In this document: piece by piece, positions 16,008-25,722 of the stretch
Position numbering within the stretch: the stretch's first letter is position 1
Layout: the number at the start of each line of letters is the position of its first letter
NCBI GenBank assembly: GCA_947601655.1
Contig: CANQGG010000001.1
Span: 84,524-148,523 of the forward strand
Direction of reading: 5' to 3'
Length of the DNA: 64,000 nt
Origin: an uncultured Akkermansia sp.
GTDB lineage: Bacteria; Verrucomicrobiota; Verrucomicrobiia; Verrucomicrobiales; Akkermansiaceae
Made by a program: the position numbers and the translations under genes
The notes under the pieces: generated by a model
What the model was told of the DNA's origin: nothing
What the model saw: only the letters and a program-made list of their open reading frames with translations
Databases searched by the model: none

Positions 16008-17297
16008 CTAAACATTCTTGATAATTTCCATCATGGGCATGAACATGGCAAGCACAATACTACCGACGATCACAGCAAGGCCCACGATCATTAAGGGCTC
16101 CAACATAGCCGTAAGAGCGGTGACGGAGTTGTCCACTTCCTCATCGTAAACGTCCGCCACACGCATGAGCATGTCCGGCAAACGTCCTGTTTCCTCACCC
16201 ACATCTACCATGGAGAGAACCATGGGTGGGAAGATATTGCTGGTGGTCATGGGAGTGACGATGGATTCACCCTCACGTACGGCGTCATGTACTTTGGAAA
16301 CAGCATCCGCCACGATAATGTTGCCGGCCGTGTCGCGGGTAATGTTGAGAGCCTGCAGAATAGGTACGCCGGAGGAAACGAGAGTACCGAAAGTGCGGGA
16401 GAAACGCGCAACAGCATTGACCTGGTTGAGGTGTCCGAGTTTTGGCAATTTCAGCATCATGGCATCCACTACGCGTCCCCCCTTCGGGGTGCGACGCCAG
16501 AGAGTGGTGAAGATAATAGCGCCCACAATGAGAGCAATAGCAAGGAGGGCATTCGGCACAAAGGGAATGACATCCGTGGCCATGCAGTTGTCCGAGAAGT
16601 TGAAGACAAACTGCGAGAACGCAGGAAGTTCCATATTCTGTCCCTCAAACATCTGCTTGAACTTGGGCACAATGACGAGCATGAGGAAAACGAGAATGCC
16701 AAGAGCAATGACCATGATGATTACAGGATAAACCATGGCGGACACAATCTTGCCGCGAAGCTTACCCGCTTTTTCCTGGTACTCAGCAAGACGCTTGAGC
16801 ACAACCTCCAGCACACCGCCTATCTCACCAGCCTTTACCATGTTCACGAAAAGACGGTTAAAGAGCTTTGGAAAGGTGGAAAGGGCGTCTGAGAAAGTAG
16901 AGCCTCCTTGCACAGCATCTGCCAGTGAGCTAATGGTGGCCCTCAGATTGGGATTCGGCTCCTGCTTGGTGAGAACTTGCAGACTCTGCAGGAGCGGAAG
17001 GCCGGCATCAATCAGCGTAGCAAGCTGGCGCGTGAATATCATGAGTTCCTTCTGGTTGACTCCGGTCCCTGCCTTACCCTGCCCCTGCTTTTTCTTGCCT
17101 TTTGGTTTCTTATTGGAAGCATCCTGAGATTTCTCTGCTTGAGCCGGGGAAGAAGCTGCGTCCGCTTCCACGCACTCGCGCACGAGTAAGCCTTGCGCGC
17201 GCACCATCTCCATGGCCGCTATCTTATTGTCGGCTGAGACAATCCCGGTTTTTTCTGCGCCGTTCTGGTCGAGCGCGGTATATTTGAAGTTAGGCAT
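16008..17297 (-). CDS. GspF/PilC inner-membrane platform protein
   Basis: The 429-residue product is the polytopic platform that couples the assembly ATPase to pseudopilin growth. Its N-terminus (FKYTALDQNGAEKTGIV) is the PilC/GspF start. It then has a Lys-rich linker of about 35 residues (near 50-85), two GspF domains (FTRQLATLIDAGLPLLQSL and FSRTFGTLVSSGVPILQAL) and three membrane helices with the conserved GEETGRLPDML. The linker is longer than usual. The ATPase gene lies 76 bases upstream. Confidence 0.92.
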   Translation of the reverse strand: MPNFKYTALDQNGAEKTGIVSADNKIAAMEMVRAQGLLVRECVEADAASSPAQAEKSQDASNKKPKGKKKQGQGKAGTGVNQKELMIFTRQLATLIDAGLPLLQSLQVLTKQEPNPNLRATISSLADAVQGGSTFSDALSTFPKLFNRLFVNMVKAGEIGGVLEVVLKRLAEYQEKAGKLRGKIVSAMVYPVIIMVIALGILVFLMLVIVPKFKQMFEGQNMELPAFSQFVFNFSDNCMATDVIPFVPNALLAIALIVGAIIFTTLWRRTPKGGRVVDAMMLKLPKLGHLNQVNAVARFSRTFGTLVSSGVPILQALNITRDTAGNIIVADAVSKVHDAVREGESIVTPMTTSNIFPPMVLSMVDVGEETGRLPDMLMRVADVYDEEVDNSVTALTAMLEPLMIVGLAVIVGSIVLAMFMPMMEIIKNV

Positions 17298-17373
17298 AAG
17301 AAGAATAAGATGAGTTAAAGGGTACGAAAGCTAAAGTCTCCTGGTTATTTCTAACAGCTCTTCATTAGTGAAA

Positions 17374-19041
17374 TCAGGTGTATCTGAGAACTTCTTCGAT
17401 GGTAGTGTTGCCCTCGAAGATGTTCTGAATGCCATCCTCACGCAAGGTGTGCATGCCGAGCTCAATGGCTTTTTGCTTGAGTGTGACTGAGGGAACGTTT
17501 TTGGTGATAAGCTCTTTGATGGGGTCTGAGCAATGCAGCAACTCGTGGATTCCTTTCCGCCCCTTGTAGCCGGTGTTGCCGCATTTATCGCAGCGCGAGC
17601 CGGTAAAGAATTGTTGGGAGGCGATGAGATCCGGACTGATGCCAAGCTGGTTCAGAAGACTCGATGATGGCGTGTAGGCAATCTTGCAGTAGGGACAGAT
17701 TGTACGCACAAGCCTCTGTGCCAATACTCCAAGCATTGTAGCTGCCAGCAGGAAGGGCTGCACCCCCATGTCGATGAATCGTGTGACAGCGCCTGCGGCA
17801 TCGTTTGTGTGGAGAGTTGAAAGCACCAGGTGCCCTGTCAACGCTGCCTGCACGGCGATCTGCGCGGTGTCGGTGTCTCGAATTTCCCCCACGAGAATAC
17901 GGTCGGGATCTTGACGCAGAAAAGCGCGCAGCACCCTGGGGAATGTGACTCCAATGCCTTCGTTAATGGGAATTTGAACAATGCCGTCGATGTCATACTC
18001 CACAGGATCTTCCGCGGTAAGTATTTTTGTATCTTCCGTGTTGATGGCACGCAGGGCAGCGTAGAGCGTCGTCGTCTTACCCGAGCCTGTGGGACCTGTG
18101 ACCACAAAGATGCCGTTTGGCATGTTTACGGTATCGAGGATATATTCGTGCAGCGAGGGGGAGAGATTGAGGTTGTTGAGATCAAGACTCACACTATTGC
18201 GATCCAATACGCGCATCACCACCGATTCGCCGTGCTGTGTCGGCAGAGAGTTAACACGCATATCCACGCTGTTCTCCCCCACGCGCATCATAATACGCCC
18301 ATCCTGCGGCACACGATGCTCCGCAATATCCATACCGGCCATCACTTTCACGCGCGAGATGATGGGGGATGCGAGATGGATAGGCGGCGGAGCCATTTCG
18401 TACAAGGCGCCGTCTACACGGTAACGAATCTTGAATTCGTGTTCAAAAGGCTCTAAATGAATATCGGAAGCCTTTTCCTTGATGGCCTGAGTAATAACGA
18501 GGTTGACAAATTTAATGATGGGTGCGGCGCTGGCTTCCTCGGTCCCATCGACACTATTGATGCTCATGGAAGCGAGGTCTTGCATAAGGTCGCCCATGGC
18601 GGCTTCTGCTCCTCCATAGTATTCCGCAATACGTGCGCGCACCTCGTAATCCGCCGCCACATACAGATAAATATCCTTACCGGTGAGAATACGTAAGTCA
18701 TCAATGGTTTGAGGATTCAGCGGATCCTCCAGGCAAACGTAAAGCCCTTCGCCCTCCCGGTAGGCAACGGGAAGAGCGCCGTGCATGCGAGCCTGTGCCG
18801 CAGGAATCATTGCTAAAACCTCCGGCGCAGGCGTAAAATCTTTCAGTGAAATGTAGGTGGCGCCTATCTCTGTGGCAATAACGCTCCAGAAATCCTCCGG
18901 GGAGGGGATGACGCCGAAATCCATGAGCATTTCCCAGACCTCCTTGCCGCTATTTGCGATTTCCTCCAGGATATCCTTGGAAAGCGCGCGGTCAATAAGT
19001 CCGGCGTTGATGAAAACCTCGAGTGCTTGCTGGTTGTCCAT
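17374..19041 (-). CDS. GspE/PilB-type assembly ATPase (first paralogue)
   Basis: This 555-residue hexameric ATPase powers type II secretion or type IV pilus assembly. An N-terminal MshEN/T2SSE_N-type region (about 1-150) is followed by the ATPase core. Motifs are Walker A GPTGSGKTTT (about 316-325), the Asp box, Walker B ILVGEIRDTDTA, His box TGHLVLSTLHTNDA, and the zinc-binding CPYC ... CDKC module (about 447-485). Two complete ATPases of this class lie side by side here while only one GspF is present. Confidence 0.93.
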   Translation of the reverse strand: MDNQQALEVFINAGLIDRALSKDILEEIANSGKEVWEMLMDFGVIPSPEDFWSVIATEIGATYISLKDFTPAPEVLAMIPAAQARMHGALPVAYREGEGLYVCLEDPLNPQTIDDLRILTGKDIYLYVAADYEVRARIAEYYGGAEAAMGDLMQDLASMSINSVDGTEEASAAPIIKFVNLVITQAIKEKASDIHLEPFEHEFKIRYRVDGALYEMAPPPIHLASPIISRVKVMAGMDIAEHRVPQDGRIMMRVGENSVDMRVNSLPTQHGESVVMRVLDRNSVSLDLNNLNLSPSLHEYILDTVNMPNGIFVVTGPTGSGKTTTLYAALRAINTEDTKILTAEDPVEYDIDGIVQIPINEGIGVTFPRVLRAFLRQDPDRILVGEIRDTDTAQIAVQAALTGHLVLSTLHTNDAAGAVTRFIDMGVQPFLLAATMLGVLAQRLVRTICPYCKIAYTPSSSLLNQLGISPDLIASQQFFTGSRCDKCGNTGYKGRKGIHELLHCSDPIKELITKNVPSVTLKQKAIELGMHTLREDGIQNIFEGNTTIEEVLRYT

Positions 19042-19083
19042 GACGCTGCGAAGGGGATGTATGGGGGTTATGTGGGAAAAGGA

Positions 19084-20706
19084 TTAACTGGCGTCGCCGG
19101 TGGTAACATGGATGACTTCATCTGCCGAGGTCCGCCCGGCAAGAACTTTGCGAATGCCGTCTTCCCGAAGGGTACGCATTCCGAGCTCACGAGCCCGTTT
19201 GCGCAGCTGAGCAGAGGAGAGATCGGAGTTGATCAACTCACGTACGTCATCACTCACCTCAAAAATCTCAAAGATGCCCATACGACCCTTCATGCCCTTG
19301 CCCCGGCACTTTTCACAGCCGCCCGGGCGCGGCACTTTTACAGGACGATCCTGTTCTATACCGAGCATCTGAGCCTGTTTTGCGGTAAGCGAGCCGTCAA
19401 TCTTGCAGTTGCCGCACAAGCAACGGCAGAGGCGCTGCGCCATCACAGCTCGTACCGCGGAAGCAATGAGGAAGCGATCCACCCCCATGTCTTCAAGGCG
19501 TGCCACGGAGGAGGGCGCATCGTTCGTATGCAGGGTGGAGAGCACCAGGTGACCGGTCATGGCAGCCTGGATGGCGATGGCAGCAGTCTCGCCATCGCGA
19601 ATCTCACCGATCATGATGATGTTCGGCGCCTGGCGGAGCATGGCTCGCAGAGCCGCGGCAAAGGTCATGCCAATGTCACTGCGGATCATAACCTGGTTGA
19701 TGCCCGGCAGTTCATATTCCACAGGATCTTCTGCAGTGATGATCTTCTTGTCCGGGCGGTTCAGGTGGTTCAGGCAGGCGTAGAGCGTTGTCGTCTTGCC
19801 GGATCCGGTGGGCCCGGTCACAAGTATCACCCCATCCGGCAAGGTAACGAGGCGATCAAAGGTGGCTTCATCATCCGAGAGGAATCCAAGCTGCGGAAGT
19901 CCCAGAGCCAGCGCAGATTTATCCAGGATACGCATGACAACTGATTCCCCGTGGTTAGAAGGAACAGTGCTAACACGCAGATCAATATGACCGCCGTTTT
20001 TCAGATCGAGCTCAATTCGACCATCCTGGGGCACACGTTTCTCCGCAATGCTCATGGTGTTGCTCATCACCTTGATGCGCGCCACAATGGAGCCCAGAAG
20101 TTTCTTCGGATGGCTTGCAACTTCCACCAGGCGGCCATCCACCCGGCAGCGGACACGAACCCGATCCTCCATCGGCTCGATGTGAATATCGGATGCTCGC
20201 ATCGCGTGCGCCTCATTAAACATCTCGTCAACGAGAGTCACGATAGGAGATTCGTCCCCGTTTTTTGACGCCTTCTTCTCCGGGTAATACTTGTCAATCG
20301 CCTTTGCAAGCGTATCCTCCGCCGCCACAAAGAAGGAAACGTCGCGTCCCAAAAACTGCGGCAGGCTATCGAGGGTCTCCATGGCGAAAGGATCGGCAAT
20401 GGCTACCTGCAATGAGAGCCCGTCATCTCCGATGGGGAGGAAGTTGACGCGTCTCGCCAACTCGCCGTTCACCTGCGCCAGAATCCCGGGATCGACTTCA
20501 AAGGCATTCAAATCGACGAATTCAAGTCCGGAACTGTTAGCGGCGACTTGGGCGATGTAGTCCCGCGAGAGTAGACCTTCCTGCACGACCTTGTCGATTA
20601 CACTCTCTGTCGGTCCAATCTCTGCCCGGATATTCTCCGGGACGGATGGATCCAGAGCTCCGGCTTCTACAAGGAGCTCTAAAAGATATTGTTCGTTGGA
20701 GTACAC
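19084..20706 (-). CDS. GspE/PilB-type assembly ATPase (second paralogue)
   Basis: The 540-residue product is another full GspE/PilB ATPase with an N-terminal MshEN-like domain, Walker A GPTGSGKTTT (about 296-305), Walker B IIMIGEIRDGETA, His box GHLVLSTLHTNDAPSS and a zinc module (CLCGNCKIDG ... CEKCRGKG). It is clearly diverged from its neighbour, so this is an old duplication or two specialised motors. The start is GTG. A strong promoter (20778-20806) makes it the first gene of the gspE2-gspE1-gspF-gspG series. Confidence 0.93.
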   Translation of the reverse strand: MYSNEQYLLELLVEAGALDPSVPENIRAEIGPTESVIDKVVQEGLLSRDYIAQVAANSSGLEFVDLNAFEVDPGILAQVNGELARRVNFLPIGDDGLSLQVAIADPFAMETLDSLPQFLGRDVSFFVAAEDTLAKAIDKYYPEKKASKNGDESPIVTLVDEMFNEAHAMRASDIHIEPMEDRVRVRCRVDGRLVEVASHPKKLLGSIVARIKVMSNTMSIAEKRVPQDGRIELDLKNGGHIDLRVSTVPSNHGESVVMRILDKSALALGLPQLGFLSDDEATFDRLVTLPDGVILVTGPTGSGKTTTLYACLNHLNRPDKKIITAEDPVEYELPGINQVMIRSDIGMTFAAALRAMLRQAPNIIMIGEIRDGETAAIAIQAAMTGHLVLSTLHTNDAPSSVARLEDMGVDRFLIASAVRAVMAQRLCRCLCGNCKIDGSLTAKQAQMLGIEQDRPVKVPRPGGCEKCRGKGMKGRMGIFEIFEVSDDVRELINSDLSSAQLRKRARELGMRTLREDGIRKVLAGRTSADEVIHVTTGDAS

Positions 20707-20777
20707 GGGTAAAGAGGATTGTTGGATAGACTAGCCACACGCGCACACAGGTCAAACTGTCTCCCTGCGCATTCTGC

Positions 20778-20806
20778 ATTCTACTCAAAATGAAAAAGCG
20801 AGTCAA
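20778..20806 (-). promoter_or_regulatory. Strong sigma70-like promoter of the gsp/pil-like operon
   Basis: Minus strand TTGACT (20801-20806), a 17-base spacer and TAGAAT (20778-20783). The leader before the GTG start would be about 65 bases. Confidence 0.65.
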
Positions 20807-20875
20807 TCAATTTCCACGAGTAAGGGAAGAAATTTGAGAGAAGAAAGTAAAAAACATTCTTTGCGAACTCTTTTG

Positions 20876-20904
20876 TTGCGTTTTCCCCCGCTGAGGTGTA
20901 GCAT
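20876..20904 (+). promoter_or_regulatory. Possible promoter of the 714-residue Pro/Ala-rich protein gene
   Basis: TTGCGT (20876-20881), a 17-base spacer and TAGCAT (20899-20904), diverging from the gsp promoter. The -10 box is moderate. Confidence 0.35.
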
Positions 20905-20931
20905 ACTGGGTATAGCTTTACTTATTCCCCT

Positions 20932-23076
20932 ATGGCCACACCCTTGCTCAAAAAGACGTCGACGGCCGCTCCTTCAGTGCGTCTGAAGGCATCCGGAACT
21001 GTCCCCTCCTCTGCTCCCCGTTTGAAAAATGTCAATGGACAGGCTATTGCCGCAAAGAAGACTGCTCCTCTCGCTAGGAGCAAACATCAGGACGCAAAAC
21101 CGGCAGACCCTGCGCCGGTAGAGACCGTTGTCGCTGCTCCGGCTCCCTCCTCCGTCCCTGAGCCCGCACAGGAACCGGCTGAGGCAACTCCACCGCCGGC
21201 CGTGGAACAGACCCCTGCTCCCCAGCCGGAAGCAGCGTCCGTTTCAGAGCCACCCTCGCCTTCTGAAGATGCCGCGTCAGCAGCCGCGCAGGCTGAGTAT
21301 GAGAGACAAATGGCCGAGTATAATCGACAGATGGAGGAGTATAACCGACAAATGGAGGAATACAACAGGCAGGTGGCTGAGCTTCAACATCAACAGGCTG
21401 CGGCAGCACAAGCTGGCTCTCAGCCTGCTCCGGTGGCGTCTGTACCCGCAGCGGCGCCTGCAGCAGCCCTGAAACCTGTGGCAGTGAAGCCGGGGGTGGT
21501 AAAGACAGGAGGGTTGAAGAGAGGGTTGACTAAGGCGGCGAAACCGGCGGTAAAGAAGTCCTCCACCCCGGAATCGAATGTGCAGGAAGCGCCGGAAGAA
21601 GAAACGCCGGAGACGGATGTCTCGGCATCGGTAGGGGGAGCTTCCGCAGTGGATAATGCCTACTTGGAGCAACTGCGAAAAGCTGCAGAAAAGCCTTCAA
21701 TCTGGAAACGCAAGGGATTTTGGGTTGCAACAGTGGCTTTTGTGGCCTTCGCCTCTGTGTGCGGGGTGAAAGTGATGCAGGAGAAAGCCATTCAGGCGAG
21801 AGCAGAACAGCGTAATGCTCGCATCTTAGCGCTGCTGAAACGGGCTCAGCAGATTAACATGAGCGGCGTGGAAAGTCTGGCGGACGCTAAGAAGAAGAAT
21901 GTGGATGTGCACTGTAGCCTGCAGGATGCCTCGTTCCTCATGGATGTTGTGGTGAACCCAAACATGAAGGATGAAAAAGGGAAGCCCATGTTGGGGGGCA
22001 ATCCGGATGGGGTGGCTCAGCTGGCCTGCCTTCTTCTTGGCATCACCGCCGAAGAGAATGCCGAGTCAGCTAAGATGATATTTGATCGCCTCGAAAAGGA
22101 GGTGAAGCAAATCAAGCCGTCCCTCTATCGCTGGCTGATTCAGCGTCTTGCAGTGGCGGATATCAAGGATGTTAACGGAAAATTGCTGCATCTCACTGAG
22201 GTCGTCTCCAAGTTGCCGGCGAAAGGTTTTGCGCGACGCGACGAGGTGCTCTCCTACATCTGGGAAACGATGGGGCTGCGCATCACGGAGAAGGATATAC
22301 CGATAATCACCGACCTGCTCAAAGACCCGGAGATGAACTCCACGCTTGCAACGACTCTTGCCAGGTGTTTGAGTAACGTGATAGATTTGATGGACGATCC
22401 CGGAAAGAAGAAGGAGCTGGGTGATAAGATATTTGATTTGATTCCTGAATCCCGTCGGGCTGCGATGGCGTCGGCCCTTGGTCGCGCTTGCTCGCCAAAA
22501 GCCCTCGCCTATTACAAGCAGATGGCTCAAGATCCTGCAAAGTGGCGTAACATCTTTGATTTCTTCGCGAACTATCAGGATGACAGTGTGGTGGAATTTC
22601 TCACGAAGGAACTTAGGCCAAAAGCTGCCGGCGATGCGAAGAAGGAAAAACAGGTGCAGGCGATACTTGAAGCCGTGCTCTGCCAGAATCGCGATCGAAA
22701 ACCGGCGGAGGCTCAAAAACTTATCGAAATGATCTACGACAAGCTCAACACCGATACCGCAGAATGGGGTGAGGTGAACGCAAAGACAGACAAGGATTCC
22801 GCAGAATTCGTCGGTGAGGATTCTCCTCAATATGCAAAGCTGATGAAGAAGCGGGAGGACATTGAAGCAGCTCGCAAGCAAAAGCTGTCATTTGTTCGCG
22901 CCATGAGGGGAATGTTTGATTGGCCATGGGTAGTGCAAGCTCTGAAGAAGCTTGGCAAGGATGAGCAGGATGGTGAGATTTCTGGAGAAATTTCCCGCAC
23001 TCTTGAGCAACTTGCCACCAATCGTGAAAATGACAAGGCTCTCCGCGAGAAATACAGAGAGCGCACGGGGCAATGA
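20932..23076 (+). CDS. Large Pro/Ala-rich single-pass membrane protein of unknown function
   Basis: The 714-residue product has three parts. Residues 1-260 are low-complexity Ala/Pro/Lys-rich and contain near-perfect heptads (EYNRQME repeated, about residues 122-150) that should form a short coiled coil. Residues about 262-281 form one hydrophobic helix (FWVATVAFVAFASVCGVKVM). The last ~430 residues are soluble and helical, perhaps a HEAT-like solenoid. With no signal peptide, the N-terminal part is probably cytoplasmic and the C-terminal part periplasmic. No enzymatic motif is visible. The gene diverges from the gsp operon and ends before a good hairpin. Confidence 0.8.
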   Translation: MATPLLKKTSTAAPSVRLKASGTVPSSAPRLKNVNGQAIAAKKTAPLARSKHQDAKPADPAPVETVVAAPAPSSVPEPAQEPAEATPPPAVEQTPAPQPEAASVSEPPSPSEDAASAAAQAEYERQMAEYNRQMEEYNRQMEEYNRQVAELQHQQAAAAQAGSQPAPVASVPAAAPAAALKPVAVKPGVVKTGGLKRGLTKAAKPAVKKSSTPESNVQEAPEEETPETDVSASVGGASAVDNAYLEQLRKAAEKPSIWKRKGFWVATVAFVAFASVCGVKVMQEKAIQARAEQRNARILALLKRAQQINMSGVESLADAKKKNVDVHCSLQDASFLMDVVVNPNMKDEKGKPMLGGNPDGVAQLACLLLGITAEENAESAKMIFDRLEKEVKQIKPSLYRWLIQRLAVADIKDVNGKLLHLTEVVSKLPAKGFARRDEVLSYIWETMGLRITEKDIPIITDLLKDPEMNSTLATTLARCLSNVIDLMDDPGKKKELGDKIFDLIPESRRAAMASALGRACSPKALAYYKQMAQDPAKWRNIFDFFANYQDDSVVEFLTKELRPKAAGDAKKEKQVQAILEAVLCQNRDRKPAEAQKLIEMIYDKLNTDTAEWGEVNAKTDKDSAEFVGEDSPQYAKLMKKREDIEAARKQKLSFVRAMRGMFDWPWVVQALKKLGKDEQDGEISGEISRTLEQLATNRENDKALREKYRERTGQ

Positions 23077-23102
23077 CGTATACTTACCTCTCCCTGAATA
23101 AC

Positions 23103-23137
23103 AACAGCCGCGGTCAAGGAACTTGATCGCGGCTGTT
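23103..23137 (+). terminator. Hairpin terminator after the 714-residue protein gene
   Basis: AACAGCCGCGGTCAAG (23103-23118) pairs with CTTGATCGCGGCTGTT (23122-23137), with one G-T wobble and a 3-base loop. TTCTTGG follows. The stem is very strong and the T-tract short. Confidence 0.7.
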
Positions 23138-23160
23138 TCTTGGGGAAAAGCGTACACGTG

Positions 23161-23176
23161 GCGCGGCGTGCCGCGC
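23161..23176. repeat. Short GC-rich inverted repeat downstream of the M42 peptidase gene
   Basis: GCGCGGC and GCCGCGC form a perfect 7-bp stem with a 2-base loop, 9 bases beyond the stop of the minus-strand peptidase gene. On that strand no T-tract follows, so termination is uncertain. Confidence 0.35.
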
Positions 23177-23184
23177 TTTGCGTG

Positions 23185-24267
23185 TCAGCGCAGTGTGTGG
23201 CGGAACACGTCGTCCGGCTTGAGCGATGCGATGAACTGCACGAGCAGCTCAATCGTGTTCACCACGTCCGATAGTTCTGCCGTTTCCACAGGACTATGCA
23301 TATAACGCAGGGGCAGAGAAAGATTCGTAGCGGGGACTCCGCCTCGCGAGCGGAAAATGGAGTCAGTGTTTGTTCCCGTTGTGCGGCCGGATGTTTCGCG
23401 CTGCAGGGGGATATTCTTCTCCTCCGCAATATTTTCAAGCCGTGAATTGATCGAAGGATGGCAGGCTGGCCCTATGCAGAGGCAGGGCCCCATCCCAAGT
23501 TTTACCTCGCCATAGCGCGTGGCTGACAATCCCGGAGTGTCGGTGGCATGGGTGACATCCAGGCATATGGCAGCATCCGGATTCAATCGGTAGGTAACCA
23601 TTTCTGCGCCGATGCAGCCGACCTCCTCCTGCACGCTGTTGGCAAAGACAATATTCCAGGAGGGGCGAATCTTGCGCTCGTGCAGCGTGCGAGCCACTTC
23701 AGCAGTGATGAAACCGCAGAGTCTGTCGTCCAGCGCGCGGCAGACGAGACGAGAATTAAGCATGAGAGGCTCATCGCAATACACGGCGCGGTCGCCTACG
23801 CGCAGTCCCATCTCTTCCACCTCCTTGCGCGAGCTGCAGCCGAAATCCACGTAGAGTTCCCAGAGCTTGGGAGCCTTTTCGAGATCCTCGCGAATATGGA
23901 TGGCGGTGTTACCGATGACACCCAGTACTTCCCCCTTCCTTCCGAAGAAACGGAGACGGCGTCCGCGGGCTATGGCGACATCGCTGCCGCCAAGTCGCTC
24001 CACATACGCGAAGCCATCGTCGGTGATATAGCGGATAGAGAAGCCGATTTCATCGGCGTGGGCATCCAGCATGAGGGTGGGAGCGTCTTTTCTCCTGCTC
24101 TTCAGCGTGGCCCACGTTGAGCCGTAGGCGTCGCATTCCTGACTCGTTGTGTATGGCGCGATGTAGGATGCCCAGAGGCGCTGCGCCTGTATCTCCATCC
24201 CGGTAGGTGATGGGGTGCGCAGGAGCTCGTGCAGAAATTGAATAGATTGATCAGTCATTCTTTTCAT
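23185..24267 (-). CDS. M42-family metallo-aminopeptidase
   Basis: The 360-residue product belongs to the M42 glutamyl-aminopeptidase/endoglucanase-like family, cytosolic tetrahedral aminopeptidases with two metals. Visible metal and catalytic motifs are LDAHADEIGF (His and Asp), RALDDRLCG (bridging Asp), NSVQEEVGCIGA (Glu pair), CLDVTHATDTPG and the C-terminal PLRYMHSPVE (His). ATG 24267 lies 8 bases after the purD stop, so the two genes are probably co-transcribed. Confidence 0.9.
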   Translation of the reverse strand: MKRMTDQSIQFLHELLRTPSPTGMEIQAQRLWASYIAPYTTSQECDAYGSTWATLKSRRKDAPTLMLDAHADEIGFSIRYITDDGFAYVERLGGSDVAIARGRRLRFFGRKGEVLGVIGNTAIHIREDLEKAPKLWELYVDFGCSSRKEVEEMGLRVGDRAVYCDEPLMLNSRLVCRALDDRLCGFITAEVARTLHERKIRPSWNIVFANSVQEEVGCIGAEMVTYRLNPDAAICLDVTHATDTPGLSATRYGEVKLGMGPCLCIGPACHPSINSRLENIAEEKNIPLQRETSGRTTGTNTDSIFRSRGGVPATNLSLPLRYMHSPVETAELSDVVNTIELLVQFIASLKPDDVFRHTLR

Positions 24268-24275
24268 ATTTTGGT

Positions 24276-25532
24276 TCAGATGTTTTTGTAAGCGATATCA
24301 CGGCGGCGTTGCAGACCATCAAAGCTGATTTTGCCTGCTTCGCGATGGGCAACTGTACGAGCGTCGTCCAGGGTGTTACCGGTTGCGACGACGGCCAGCA
24401 CACGCCCCCCTGCTGTCTGCCAAGTGCCCCCTGCCCTCTTGGTGCCGCAATGGAAAATGTGGGCTTCGGCGTTTTCCAATCCGGAGATAGTATCACCGCT
24501 GTGGGAGGAGGCCGGATAGCCGGCGGAGGCAAGGATGCAGCAGACGCTCCAATCCTCCGAAAAGGTGATGAGCTCGGGCTTGAAGTCTCCCTTGGCGCCG
24601 GAGAAACAGAAGCTCGCCAGATCCCCTCGCAGCAGGGGCATCACTGCCTCGCATTCCGGATCGCCGAAGCGGCAGTTGTACTCAATCACCTTCGGTCCGT
24701 CCGGTGTGAGCATCAGCCCGAAATACAGGAATCCTCGGTATGGTAGTCCGTCTTTGGTAAGACCTTCCACCGTCGGCGCCACAATGGTTCTATCGATCTC
24801 CTCCAGCGTAGCGGCGTCCGCAAGCCGGCGCGATGCCACTGCCCCCATCCCCCCGGTGTTCGGTCCTTTGTCACCGTCCTTGAGCCTCTTGTAATCGCGC
24901 GCCGGGCAGAGAATAAGGTAGCGCCCATCGCAGACTGCGGCAAAGATGGAGATCTCCGGTCCGGTGAGGTATTCTTCCACAAGAAGTCTGCCTTCTCCAA
25001 AACGCTTTTGAACAAAAATTTCGGAAAGAAACGCTTCCGCACTCGCCTCATCCGGGCACACTGCCACACCCTTGCCGGCGGCCAGTCCGTCGAACTTCAG
25101 CACGGTGGGGTATCGCCCGCCGATAGCCGTTCGAGCCTCCTCCGCAGTACTCACTGCCCGAGCTCGACCAGTCGGTATGCCGTGGCGCATCAAAAATTGC
25201 TTGGCAAATTCTTTGGATGCTTCCAGTTGTGCGCTCTCTTTGCGCGGCCCCCAGCAGGGAATGCCTGCCTCCGCACAAAGATTAGCCAATCCTTCATCTT
25301 TCACAAGGTAGCTCTCCTCCCCTGCAATGCAAAGATCGATCTCCTGCGCCTTCATCCAGTCAATCAGTTCGTGCAGGCCCTTGACGGGGATGGGTTGAGC
25401 AACCTGAAAAATGGCATCGCTGCCGGGAAACGAGAAGAGCTGCGGTTGGACGGGAGAAGCTGCAAGTGTTTCGATGAGAGCGTGCTCGCGTCCGCCTTTT
25501 CCGATGACGGCAATTTTCATATCGCTGCTCAT
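24276..25532 (-). CDS. purD: Phosphoribosylamine-glycine ligase
   Basis: PurD ligates glycine to 5-phosphoribosylamine with ATP, the second step of purine synthesis. The 418-residue product begins MSSDMKIAVIGKGGREHALI, has the ATP-grasp core (KFDGLAAGKGVAV, LLVEEYLTGPEISIFA, GDKGPNTGGMGA) and the FGDPECEAVMPLL signature. ATG 25532 has GGGAG 9 bases upstream and is preferred over the ATG 12 bases further in. The downstream neighbour is the M42 peptidase. Confidence 0.95.
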   Translation of the reverse strand: MSSDMKIAVIGKGGREHALIETLAASPVQPQLFSFPGSDAIFQVAQPIPVKGLHELIDWMKAQEIDLCIAGEESYLVKDEGLANLCAEAGIPCWGPRKESAQLEASKEFAKQFLMRHGIPTGRARAVSTAEEARTAIGGRYPTVLKFDGLAAGKGVAVCPDEASAEAFLSEIFVQKRFGEGRLLVEEYLTGPEISIFAAVCDGRYLILCPARDYKRLKDGDKGPNTGGMGAVASRRLADAATLEEIDRTIVAPTVEGLTKDGLPYRGFLYFGLMLTPDGPKVIEYNCRFGDPECEAVMPLLRGDLASFCFSGAKGDFKPELITFSEDWSVCCILASAGYPASSHSGDTISGLENAEAHIFHCGTKRAGGTWQTAGGRVLAVVATGNTLDDARTVAHREAGKISFDGLQRRRDIAYKNI

Positions 25533-25722
25533 GGTAGCAGACTCCCACCCGTCTTGCAATCCCTTTTGTGCGCGACGAGGGCAAACGCATTTGAGAGAAG
25601 TGAAGCAACAGAGAACATCGTATCATGTACCAATGGACCATGTAGCAGAGCGGTGGCCACGGCTCTGCATAGCCAAGAACCTTTCGACCGCAATAACGCT
25701 CATGTTTTAGCCCTCCACCTCA

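Noticed and set aside
21294..21380. Tandem 21-bp repeats resembling a short repeat array
   Set aside because: They are in frame and encode EYNRQME heptads in a protein; there are no spacers, so this is not a CRISPR array.
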